A stretch of DNA of 64,000 nucleotides from Erythrobacter sp. SDW2 (lineage in GTDB: Bacteria > Pseudomonadota > Alphaproteobacteria > Sphingomonadales > Sphingomonadaceae): positions 2,666,001 through 2,730,000 of the forward strand of contig NZ_CP090370.1 in assembly GCF_021431965.1 (NCBI RefSeq), given 5' to 3'. Made by a program: the position numbers and the translations under genes. Of this stretch, positions 1-6,982 are shown piece after piece. Position 1 is the first letter of the stretch. Each line of letters begins with the position of its first letter. Under the pieces are notes generated by a model that did no database searches, was not told where the DNA came from, and saw nothing but the letters and a program-made list of their open reading frames with translations.

Positions 1-40
1 AGTTCGGCGAAAGCCGCTCGCGATGCACCAGTTCGCCCAT
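1..40 (-). CDS. Partial unidentified gene downstream of chpT
   Basis: The ATG of this reading frame overlaps the chpT stop codon in an ATGA arrangement, so it is probably translationally coupled to chpT. Only 13 codons lie in the window (MGELVHRERLSPN), too few to identify the product. It is inferred from the overlap and the open frame only. Confidence 0.4.
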   Translation of the reverse strand, partial: MGELVHRERLSPN

Positions 41-681
41 CAGCCGGGAAGCACGGCGCCCAGCACGAGGGCATCCTCGCTGAGATGATACTGCAATTCG
101 CCCTCGCAGTCATAGGCGAGGAGAGCCAACATATGCGCAGGTGCGGTGCGCCCGGACAGTCCCTCGGCGGGCAACTCGCCCTCCAGGGCCTGGCCGATAC
201 TTTCATCGAATGCGACCTTCGGGCCACTGGCACGGACAACGATCTCGCTCGCCCCGTCGCGGCGTTCGGCCCCGATATCGAGCGTGCCCCCGCGCACCAG
301 CGCGTCGAGCCCCATCTGGGCGAAATTGAGCAGCACCTTGACTGCCGGTTTGGGCAGGCTGTCCACCGCCAGCGCCCAGTTGATTTCTACGCGCCGCGCA
401 TCGGCCGCCAGCGCCTCGATCAACGCCTTGGGCTCGGTCATGTCGATCCGCTCGCCAAAGCCGCCCGCAGCGCCATAGGCAAGCCGGAAGAACTTGAGCT
501 TGTTGGCGCTGGTCCGCGCGCTCTGTTCGAGCAGTTCCATGCAGCGCTGGCGCATTTCCGGATCCTGCTCGTCCGCCATCAGCTCCAGCCCGTTGCTGAG
601 CGCGCCGACCGGCGAAAGCAGGTCATGGCACAGCCGCGAACAGAGCTGGCTGGCGAGAGTTACGGCATCGGTTTCGTTCAT
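40..681 (-). CDS. chpT: Histidine phosphotransferase ChpT
   Basis: A 213-residue protein of the ChpT family, which passes phosphate from the hybrid kinase CckA to the response regulators CtrA and CpdR and so controls the alphaproteobacterial cell cycle. The phospho-accepting histidine lies in the N-terminal helix motif LCSRLCHDLLSPVGAL near residue 19. The rest fits the four-helix dimerisation plus degenerate ATPase-like domain of the family, and the length is typical. It acts in the cytoplasm. It sits downstream of a JAMM peptidase gene on the same strand but behind that gene's terminator, so it probably has its own promoter. A small unidentified gene overlaps its stop codon. Confidence 0.88.
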   Translation of the reverse strand: MNETDAVTLASQLCSRLCHDLLSPVGALSNGLELMADEQDPEMRQRCMELLEQSARTSANKLKFFRLAYGAAGGFGERIDMTEPKALIEALAADARRVEINWALAVDSLPKPAVKVLLNFAQMGLDALVRGGTLDIGAERRDGASEIVVRASGPKVAFDESIGQALEGELPAEGLSGRTAPAHMLALLAYDCEGELQYHLSEDALVLGAVLPG

Positions 682-732
682 ATAGACCTATCGTTTGGTG
701 AACCATGTCACACATGTCACACTGTCCTAGAG
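682..732 (-). promoter_or_regulatory. chpT upstream region with tandem 9-bp direct repeat
   Basis: Between the chpT start and the terminator of the preceding gene lie two back-to-back copies of TGTGACATG (minus strand; plus-strand positions 704-712 and 713-721). Such tandem sites upstream of a regulatory gene suggest binding of a regulator, but no matching known consensus was recognised and no clear -35/-10 pair was found. Confidence 0.3.
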
Positions 733-758
733 CAAAAATGCGGCCCTGCCAGCCGCAT
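733..758 (-). terminator. Rho-independent terminator of the JAMM gene
   Basis: On the minus strand a 7-bp perfect stem (ATGCGGC with GCCGCAT, 7-base loop) is followed directly by a run of five T. It lies between the JAMM gene and chpT and separates their transcription. Confidence 0.6.
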
Positions 759-808
759 GTGTCAAGGGTTGCGGCAGAGAGTGCCCGGACGCAGTTCATT
801 GCCGCGAT

Positions 809-1204
809 CTAGCTTGCCGAGACGCGGTAGGAAAGCGGGACGAAACCTTCTGGCGCATCACGCCAGATCGTGACCGTGCCCGCCGCCACAATGGCCCAGA
901 TGCTGCCATCGTGTGCGGCCTGCCGCCTGTCCGTGGGGGATGGTTCTGCATGGCCATTGGGATGCGAATGGTAGTAGCCGGCAACCCGCGGCCCGCCATG
1001 GCGTGCAGCGCGGTGCGCATCGATCAGAGCCTGCGGATCGATCTCGAAGTGGTTTTCGGGCTGGGGGTGGACATTATCTGCGGGAAGGAATGCGGTGATA
1101 CGCCCGTCCTTCCCCAACAGTATTCCGCAACACTCGCGCGGGTGGGCATCGGCAGCGTGGCCTAGAATGCCGGCAACAACCGCGCTTGAGACTTCTCGTA
1201 TCAT
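809..1204 (-). CDS. Mov34/MPN/PAD-1 (JAMM) family metallopeptidase
   Basis: A 131-residue stand-alone JAMM domain protein. The zinc-binding signature is complete: the upstream glutamate E24 in HPRECCG and the HxHx7SxxD motif, with H79, H81, S89 and D92 (HSHPNGHAEPSPTD). Bacterial members of this family cleave ubiquitin-like or sulfur-carrier tails, or process short isopeptides; the substrate here is unknown. The chosen ATG gives a protein starting MIREVSSAVVAG. The ATG sits in the palindrome CATG shared with a possible rluD start on the other strand, so the two genes are divergent with no gap. A terminator follows the gene. Confidence 0.85.
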   Translation of the reverse strand: MIREVSSAVVAGILGHAADAHPRECCGILLGKDGRITAFLPADNVHPQPENHFEIDPQALIDAHRAARHGGPRVAGYYHSHPNGHAEPSPTDRRQAAHDGSIWAIVAAGTVTIWRDAPEGFVPLSYRVSAS

Positions 1205-1220
1205 GGCCCATGGCCCTAGC

Positions 1221-2174
1221 ATGCGTGACAACGAAGTCATCACCGGAACCCTCGCTGCGGCGGGCCGCGTCGACAAGCTACTGGCCGAAGCGACTGGCCT
1301 GTCGCGCGAGCGGGTCAAGGCGCTGATGGTGGAGGGCGCGGTGACCGTGGGCAAGTCGCTGGCCGCCAACCCTTCGGCGAAGATGCAGGCCGGGGCCCAC
1401 TTCGAGATCCGCCTGCCCCCACCCGAACCGCTTGCCGCCGAGCCGCAGGATATCCCGCTCGATGTGGTGTTCGAGGACGAGCATCTGGTCGTCGTCAACA
1501 AGCCGGCCGGGATGGTGGTCCATCCGGCAGCGGGCAATCCCGATGGCACGCTGGTCAATGCGCTGCTGTTCCACTGCCGGGGGCAACTTTCCGGCATCAA
1601 CGGCGTTGCCCGCCCCGGCATCGTTCACCGGATCGACAAGGATACTTCGGGCCTGCTGGTGGTGGCGAAGACCGACGCCGCTCACGAGGGCCTCGGCGCG
1701 CAGTTTGCGAAGCATTCGATCCACCGCCGATACCTGGCGGTCTGTGCGGGTCACCCTCATCCATCGGAAGGCACGATTGATGCCCGGCTTGGCCGCAGTG
1801 ATCGCGACCGCAAGAAAATGGCCGTACTCGCAAAGGATTCCTCGCGCGGCAAACACGCGGTTACGCGGTACAAGACGCTTAAGACGATGGCGGATTGCGC
1901 ATTGATCGAATGCCGGCTGGAAACCGGGCGCACCCACCAGGTCCGCGTTCACTGTCAGTCAATGGGCCATCCGCTAATCGGTGACCCTGTGTACGGCAGC
2001 GATCCCAGGAGCTTGCGCCCCTTGCTCAAGCAGCTCGGGTTTGCCCGTCAGGCGCTCCATGCTGCCGAGTTGGGCTTTCTCCACCCTGTGACAGGCGAGA
2101 AGGTGCAATTTACCGCCAGTTTACCTGCCGACATGCAGGAACTCATCGACGAAACCGAACGTATTTATCGATGA
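1221..2174 (+). CDS. rluD: Ribosomal large subunit pseudouridine synthase, RluD type
   Basis: An RNA pseudouridine synthase of the RluA/RluD family, about 317 residues from the chosen ATG (MRDNEVITG). It has an N-terminal S4 RNA-binding domain (about residues 10-70) and a catalytic domain. The catalytic aspartate lies in the motif GIVHRIDKDTSGLLVVAK, and a conserved RTHQVRVH motif is present near the end. RluD isomerises uridines of 23S rRNA helix 69. An alternative ATG at 1203 would add six residues and overlap the start of the divergent JAMM gene. No strong ribosome binding site decides between the two; 1221 was chosen because the family normally starts just before the ITG motif. Confidence 0.87.
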   Translation: MRDNEVITGTLAAAGRVDKLLAEATGLSRERVKALMVEGAVTVGKSLAANPSAKMQAGAHFEIRLPPPEPLAAEPQDIPLDVVFEDEHLVVVNKPAGMVVHPAAGNPDGTLVNALLFHCRGQLSGINGVARPGIVHRIDKDTSGLLVVAKTDAAHEGLGAQFAKHSIHRRYLAVCAGHPHPSEGTIDARLGRSDRDRKKMAVLAKDSSRGKHAVTRYKTLKTMADCALIECRLETGRTHQVRVHCQSMGHPLIGDPVYGSDPRSLRPLLKQLGFARQALHAAELGFLHPVTGEKVQFTASLPADMQELIDETERIYR

Positions 2175-2286
2175 ATGTCGGTGCAAAGATTGGCGAATTC
2201 GACTATATGTAACCGTGTGGCCCAGCCGCGCGGATGCCCACCAGGGGTCCGGGCAATCGGGTTGACGCAGAAAGGTTAGGGAAAGA

Positions 2287-3192
2287 GTGAGCAACACCAA
2301 GGCATTGAGCGTACCGGCGCTCGGCGGAGAGCAGAGCCTCAACCGCTATCTCTCGGAAATCAAGAAATACCCGATTCTCACCGCCGAGCAGGAATACATG
2401 CTTGCCAAGCGGTACGAGGAGCACGAGGATCCCGAAGCTGCGGCGCAGCTCGTGACCTCGCACCTGCGGCTCGTGGCCAAGATCGCCATGGGCTATCGCG
2501 GCTATGGCCTGCCCGTGTCGGACCTCATTTCCGAAGGCAATGTCGGCCTGATGCAGGGCGTCAAGAAGTTCGAACCCGATCGCGGTTTCCGTCTCGCGAC
2601 CTACGCGATGTGGTGGATCAAGGCCTCGATCCAGGAATACATCCTGCGCAGCTGGAGCCTCGTGAAAATGGGCACCACCGCCGCGCAGAAGAAGCTGTTC
2701 TTCAACCTGCGCCGGATGAAGAAGAACCTCGATGCTTACGAGGACACCGATCTGCATCCCGACGATGTGACCAAGATCGCCACCGATCTGGGCGTGCCGG
2801 AGCAGGAAGTCGTCAACATGAACCGGCGCATGATGATGGGCGGCGACGGATCGCTCAACGTGCCGATGCGCGGCGGCGAGGAAGGGTCCGGCGAATGGCA
2901 GGACTGGCTGACCGACGATCGCCCGCTGCAGGACGAAACCGTGGCCGAAGCCGAAGAGGCGCATGTCCGGCATGAGATGCTGGTCGAGGCGATGAACTCG
3001 CTCAACGAGCGCGAACAGCACATCCTCACCGAACGGCGCCTGACGGACAATCCGCAGACGCTCGAGGAACTGAGCCAGGAATACAACGTCAGCCGCGAAC
3101 GCATCCGCCAGATCGAAGTGCGCGCATTCGAGAAGCTGCAAAAGGCGATGCAGCGCATCGCCGGCGAGCGGCTGCTGCCCGGTATGGCATAA
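2287..3192 (+). CDS. rpoH: RNA polymerase sigma factor RpoH (sigma-32)
   Basis: A 301-residue heat-shock sigma factor. It has region 2 (core binding and -10 recognition, about residues 50-120), the family-specific RpoH box QKKLFFNLRR at residues 134-143, and region 4 with the helix-turn-helix near residues 255-285 (SRERIRQIEVRAFEKLQ). The RpoH box separates it from housekeeping and other sigma-70 members. The start is GTG, preceded by a purine-rich ribosome binding site (GGTTAGGGAAAGA). It is likely the regulator of the clp genes further along the window, as is usual in alphaproteobacteria. A strong terminator follows. Confidence 0.95.
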   Translation: MSNTKALSVPALGGEQSLNRYLSEIKKYPILTAEQEYMLAKRYEEHEDPEAAAQLVTSHLRLVAKIAMGYRGYGLPVSDLISEGNVGLMQGVKKFEPDRGFRLATYAMWWIKASIQEYILRSWSLVKMGTTAAQKKLFFNLRRMKKNLDAYEDTDLHPDDVTKIATDLGVPEQEVVNMNRRMMMGGDGSLNVPMRGGEEGSGEWQDWLTDDRPLQDETVAEAEEAHVRHEMLVEAMNSLNEREQHILTERRLTDNPQTLEELSQEYNVSRERIRQIEVRAFEKLQKAMQRIAGERLLPGMA

Positions 3193-3221
3193 GCGCCAGC
3201 ACTTATCCGGATGAATTTGAG

Positions 3222-3260
3222 CGAAGCCCCGGCCATGTTGGTCGGGGCTTCGTTGCATTT
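3222..3260 (+). terminator. Rho-independent terminator after rpoH
   Basis: A 13-bp stem (arms 3222-3234 and 3240-3252, one G-U pair, 5-base loop) followed by a T-rich tail. It lies between rpoH and mtgA. Confidence 0.75.
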
Positions 3261-3287
3261 GGGAATGGGCGAATCTAGGTCTCGCCG

Positions 3288-3956
3288 ATGATCTGGTTCG
3301 CCAAGCTTCTTGCCAAAATCATCTTCGGCTTCCTGGTGGCCAGCCTGTCGCTGGTGCTCGTTTTCAAGTTCGTCCCGGTGCCCTTTACCGCGACTATGGC
3401 GATGGACCCCAATCCGGTGACCAAGGATTGGACCGCTTTATCGGATATCGACCGCACCATGGTCCGCGCGGTGATCGCGGCAGAGGATGGCAAGTTCTGC
3501 ACCCATGCCGGCTTCGACACCGAAGCCATCGCCAAGGCCGCCGCCAGCAATGCCCAGGGCGGGCGTATCCGAGGCGGATCGACGATCAGCCAGCAGACCG
3601 CCAAGAACGTGTTCCTGTGGCAGGGCGGCGGTTATGTCCGCAAGGGCTTCGAGGCCTGGTTCACTTTCCTGATCGAGAAGATCTGGGGCAAGCGGCGGAT
3701 CATGGAGGTCTATCTCAACGTGGCCGAGACCGGCATCGGCACCTATGGCGTGGAGGCCGGAGCGCAGCGTTACTTCAACAAGTCCGCTGCCAGGCTGACC
3801 CCGCTGGAGGCGGCTCGCATGGCTGCTGCCCTGCCGCTGCCGAAGAAGCGCGCGGTTTCCAACCCGAGCGGCTGGCTACGCCGGCATGGCAACACGCTTG
3901 CCGCTCGCGTCGGTGTCGTAAGGCGTGACGGATTGGATTCCTGCGTCTACGAATAA
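3288..3956 (+). CDS. mtgA: Monofunctional peptidoglycan glycosyltransferase MtgA
   Basis: A 222-residue single-domain glycosyltransferase family 51 enzyme that polymerises lipid II into glycan strands in the periplasm. An N-terminal membrane anchor (about residues 8-28) is followed by the catalytic domain. It has the first catalytic glutamate motif AAEDGKFCTHAGFD, the GGSTISQQTAKN motif and the second glutamate region around KIWGKRRIMEVYLNVAETG. There is no transpeptidase domain, which fits MtgA rather than a class A penicillin-binding protein. It is followed after five bases by the CDF transporter, so the two may be cotranscribed. Confidence 0.92.
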   Translation: MIWFAKLLAKIIFGFLVASLSLVLVFKFVPVPFTATMAMDPNPVTKDWTALSDIDRTMVRAVIAAEDGKFCTHAGFDTEAIAKAAASNAQGGRIRGGSTISQQTAKNVFLWQGGGYVRKGFEAWFTFLIEKIWGKRRIMEVYLNVAETGIGTYGVEAGAQRYFNKSAARLTPLEAARMAAALPLPKKRAVSNPSGWLRRHGNTLAARVGVVRRDGLDSCVYE

Positions 3957-3961
3957 GACCG

Positions 3962-4900
3962 ATGGGCGCAGCACACTCTCATTCGCATGATCATGCTCAC
4001 GCCCACCCGCATGGGCCTCACCACGGGCATGGACATTCCCATGCGCCGAAGGATTTCGGCCCCTCCTTCGCCATCGGCATCCTGCTCAACATCGCTTTCG
4101 TCGCGGTCGAGGCGACCTATGGCCTTATCTCCGGCTCGATGGCGCTGGTCGCCGATGCCGGGCACAACCTTTCCGACGTGCTGAGCCTGCTGCTGGCCTG
4201 GGGCGCATCGGTGGCGGCCAAGCGGCCCGCACAGGGCCGCTACACCTTCGGCTACAAGAGCTCGACGATCCTCGCCGCCATCGCCAACGCAGCGCTGCTG
4301 TTTGTGGCCATCGGGATCATCCTTTACGAGACGACTCACCGGCTGATGAACCCGGCCCCGGTCGAGGGCTGGACGATGATCGCGGTCGCCGGCATCGGCG
4401 TGGTCATCAACACGGCCACCGCACTGCTGTTCTTGCGCGGGCAGCACGATCTCAACATTCGCGGAGCCTTTCTGCATATGGCTGCCGATGCGCTGGTCTC
4501 GCTGGGCGTGGTGGTGGCGGGCATCGCCATCCTGCTTACCGGGGCAATGTGGATCGATCCGGTCACCAGCCTCGTGATCGTCGGCGTGATTGCCTGGGGC
4601 ACGTGGGGGCTGGCCAAGGACAGCGTCAAGCTGGGCCTTCATGCCGTACCCGATGGTATCTGCGAGCAGGAAGTGCAGCGTTTCCTCGTCGGTCAGGCCG
4701 GCGTCAGCATGGTCCACGACCTCCACATCTGGCCGATGTCGACCACCGAAACCGCGCTGACAGCCCATCTCGTCATGCCCGGCGGCAGCAGCGGCGATGG
4801 CTTCCTGCGGCAACTTGCGCACGACCTCGAACATCGCTTCGGCATCCACCACATCACCGTCCAGATCGAGCGAGAGCCCGAATGCGGGGGCGGCTGTTGA
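3962..4900 (+). CDS. Cation diffusion facilitator, zinc-type exporter
   Basis: A 312-residue CDF family inner-membrane antiporter, probably exporting Zn2+ (possibly Co2+ or Cd2+) in exchange for protons. The N-terminus is very histidine-rich (residues 5-27), a feature of ZitB/CzcD/ZnT-type members. Six membrane segments follow. The metal-site aspartate/histidine motifs ADAGHNLSD in helix 2 and HMAADALVS in helix 5 are intact. A cytoplasmic C-terminal domain ends in a small Cys cluster. The stop codon overlaps the TTG start of the following ECF sigma factor, so those genes are linked in transcription, although a functional link is only inference. Confidence 0.9.
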   Translation: MGAAHSHSHDHAHAHPHGPHHGHGHSHAPKDFGPSFAIGILLNIAFVAVEATYGLISGSMALVADAGHNLSDVLSLLLAWGASVAAKRPAQGRYTFGYKSSTILAAIANAALLFVAIGIILYETTHRLMNPAPVEGWTMIAVAGIGVVINTATALLFLRGQHDLNIRGAFLHMAADALVSLGVVVAGIAILLTGAMWIDPVTSLVIVGVIAWGTWGLAKDSVKLGLHAVPDGICEQEVQRFLVGQAGVSMVHDLHIWPMSTTETALTAHLVMPGGSSGDGFLRQLAHDLEHRFGIHHITVQIEREPECGGGC

Positions 4901-5466
4901 CCAGCGACGCACAAAGGGAGGCCTTGAAGGTCGCGATGCTCCGCCTCGCCGATGGCGACCGCGAAGCGCTGCGCGAGATCTACGATGCGACGCAGGCGAA
5001 GCTTTTCGGCATCTGCCTGCGTATCTTGGGGGACCGCAAGGAAGCCGAGGATGCATTGCAGGACGTATACCTGACCCTGTGGCGCCGGGCCGACCGGTTC
5101 GATCCGGCCCGCGCCAGCCCGATCAGCTGGCTCGCCACCTTCGCGCGCAACCGCGCGGTGGACCGGCTGCGTGCGGGCAAAGTGCAACGCCGTGCGGTCC
5201 CGGTCGACGAGGCCATGGAGATCGCCGATGACGCCCCGCGCGCCGATGCCTTGCTTGAAGGTGCGGAGCGCACTGACCGGATCCACCATTGCCTCGGGCA
5301 ACTCGAGGAACCGACCCGCTCTTCGATCCGCACAGCATTCTTCGAAGGCCGGACCTATGCCGAACTGGCGGCGGCGGCAGGCGAACCGTTGGGAACGATC
5401 AAGAGCCGCATCCGGCGCGGCCTGGCAAAACTCAAAGCCTGTCTCGAGCATGACGACGATGACTGA
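4897..5466 (+). CDS. ECF sigma factor (SigK-like), copy 1
   Basis: A 189-residue extracytoplasmic-function sigma factor with region 2 (about residues 20-90, including the core-binding stretch EAEDALQDVYLTLWRRADRFDP) and region 4 helix-turn-helix (about 130-180, TYAELAAAAGEPLGTIKSRIRRGL). The proposed TTG start overlaps the stop of the preceding gene (TTGA). It is supported by the paralogue at 45269, which starts MSDARREAL where this one reads TSDAQREAL. The next ATG, at 4936, would cut off this conserved part. It overlaps its cognate anti-sigma gene. It probably reads the promoter seen before the fasciclin gene two genes downstream. Confidence 0.85.
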   Translation: MTSDAQREALKVAMLRLADGDREALREIYDATQAKLFGICLRILGDRKEAEDALQDVYLTLWRRADRFDPARASPISWLATFARNRAVDRLRAGKVQRRAVPVDEAMEIADDAPRADALLEGAERTDRIHHCLGQLEEPTRSSIRTAFFEGRTYAELAAAAGEPLGTIKSRIRRGLAKLKACLEHDDDD

Positions 5467-6145
5467 CACGGACCATCTCGCTGCGGAATACGCACTCGGC
5501 CTGCTCGAAGGCGAGGAATTGCTGCGGGCACGCAGCCTGGAGGCGCGTGACCCGGTCTTTGCCGGGGCGGTTGCCAGATGGCAGGCGCATTTCGCCCCAC
5601 TGCTCGATGCTGTGCCGGAGGCAACGCCGCGCGCCGGTTTGTGGCGGGCCATCGAGGCGGCGATCGGTCCCAATCCCGCCAACGACAATGAGCAGTTGGC
5701 AGGGCAGCTGCGCCGCTGGAAATGGGCAACGGCTTTCGCCTCTGCCGCTGCGGCGGTGCTGCTGGCGATCACGCTTGTCCCAACCGGCAATGCGCCGGTG
5801 CCAGATGCGCCTGAACTCGCCGCTTCAATCCCGGTCGGTGACGGCGGCCTTCGGCTCGAGGTTACCTACATCGGAGATTCTCACGAGCTAGTGGTTGCCG
5901 CAGCGGGCCTGACCGCCGACGGTGTCCATGATCACGAGCTGTGGCTGATCCCCGCAGAAGGCGATCCACTTTCGCTGGGGGTCATCCAGCCGGGGGCCAT
6001 TCGCAAAGCCCGGCTCGACGATGCGCTGGCCGCGCAGCTGGCTGATGGCGGACAGATTGCCGTTTCGCGCGAGCCGCTGGGCGGTGCTCCGGAGGGCGCC
6101 GTCCCCGGCCCCGTGGTCGCTCAGGGCGTACTGACCGAGCTGTAG
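5450..6145 (+). CDS. Anti-sigma factor, RskA type, copy 1
   Basis: A 231-residue predicted inner-membrane anti-sigma factor. The N-terminal cytoplasmic part (about residues 1-85) begins with the typical TDHLAAEYALGLLEGEE segment that binds region 2/4 of the sigma factor. One membrane helix follows (about 90-112, ATAFASAAAAVLLAITLV). The periplasmic domain belongs to the RskA C-terminal fold, ending in repeated short strand motifs. The gene overlaps the end of the ECF sigma gene, which is the usual layout for such pairs. A second ATG at 5459 is equally possible. The paralogue is at 45813. Confidence 0.85.
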   Translation: MTTMTDTDHLAAEYALGLLEGEELLRARSLEARDPVFAGAVARWQAHFAPLLDAVPEATPRAGLWRAIEAAIGPNPANDNEQLAGQLRRWKWATAFASAAAAVLLAITLVPTGNAPVPDAPELAASIPVGDGGLRLEVTYIGDSHELVVAAAGLTADGVHDHELWLIPAEGDPLSLGVIQPGAIRKARLDDALAAQLADGGQIAVSREPLGGAPEGAVPGPVVAQGVLTEL

Positions 6146-6186
6146 GCGGCCGTTCAGGCCGACCGAAGAAATTTCTCCTGCAGGAT

Positions 6187-6213
6187 GCATCCCGACACAA
6201 CCGCGCTCCGTAT
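6187..6213 (+). promoter_or_regulatory. Putative ECF (SigK-like) promoter of the fasciclin gene
   Basis: GCATCC at 6187-6192 and CCGTAT at 6208-6213 are separated by 15 bases. They resemble the -35 CCATCC and -10 CCGAAT recognised by mycobacterial SigK. SigK and its anti-sigma RskA control fasciclin-domain proteins (MPT70/MPT83), and here the same trio of genes is adjacent. The match is by eye and the start of transcription is not known. Confidence 0.45.
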
Positions 6214-6257
6214 CTTCGGGCGCAGGACGGGAAAGCTTGCAAAATCAGGAGAGTTCA

Positions 6258-6863
6258 ATGTCGATTACCCCCAAGACACGGTTCACCGCCATGGCTGCGG
6301 CGGCGCTTGCCGCGACCCTCGGCCTTGCTGCGACGCCCGCCACCGCCGACGGCCACAAGGACAAGATGGCGGAAAAGCAGAATGTGCCGATGGTCGGCGG
6401 TGCAGCCATGTATCCGACCAAGAACATCGTCGAGAATGCCGTCAACTCGAAGGATCACACGACGCTCGTGGCCGCCGTGCAGGCCGCAGGGCTGGTCGAA
6501 GCCCTCACGGGTCCGGGCCCCTTTACTGTTTTCGCACCGACCAATGCTGCCTTCGCCAAGCTTCCCGCAGGCACCGTGGAGACGTTGCTCAAGCCTGAAA
6601 ACAAGGGCACCCTGACCGGCATCCTGACCTACCATGTCGTTCCCGGCAAGGTTTCGGCCGCTGATCTCGTCGCCATGATCGAGCAAGGCGGTGGCAAGGC
6701 GGAACTGACCACGCTTAACGGCGGCAAGCTCGTCGCTCACATGATGGACGGCAAGGTCGCCCTGATGGACGCCGCAGGCGGTATGGCCACTGTCACTCAG
6801 GCCGACGTCTACCAGTCGAACGGCGTGATCCATGTCACCGATACGGTTTCGCTCCCCGGCTGA
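6258..6863 (+). CDS. Secreted fasciclin (FAS1) domain protein
   Basis: A 201-residue exported protein. The signal peptide (about residues 1-31, ending in ATPATADG) is followed by a single FAS1 domain (about 50-200) with the diagnostic motifs GPFTVFAPTNAAFAKLP and LTYHVVPGKV and a C-terminal GVIHVTDTV. FAS1 domains mediate adhesion or polymer contacts at cell surfaces. The ATG is set by a strong ribosome binding site (AGGAGA, spacing 5). It follows the ECF sigma and anti-sigma genes and has its own ECF-like promoter, which suggests it is the output of that signalling pair. A bidirectional terminator follows. Confidence 0.9.
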   Translation: MSITPKTRFTAMAAAALAATLGLAATPATADGHKDKMAEKQNVPMVGGAAMYPTKNIVENAVNSKDHTTLVAAVQAAGLVEALTGPGPFTVFAPTNAAFAKLPAGTVETLLKPENKGTLTGILTYHVVPGKVSAADLVAMIEQGGGKAELTTLNGGKLVAHMMDGKVALMDAAGGMATVTQADVYQSNGVIHVTDTVSLPG

Positions 6864-6924
6864 CATTTCAAGGTCCCCCGCGGCGCCTACTCCGTACCTA
6901 CCCCTCAGCGGCGCCGCAAAAGCG

Positions 6925-6960
6925 AAGCCCCGCCCGGCATGAACCGGGCGGGGCTTTCTC
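6925..6960. terminator. Bidirectional terminator between fasciclin and TonB receptor genes
   Basis: A perfect 13-bp GC-rich stem (6925-6937 with 6944-6956) and a 6-base loop lie between two convergent genes, with T-rich sequence on the plus-strand side. Confidence 0.75.
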
Positions 6961-6982
6961 GTTCCAGTGTCGGCAGCCGGCT

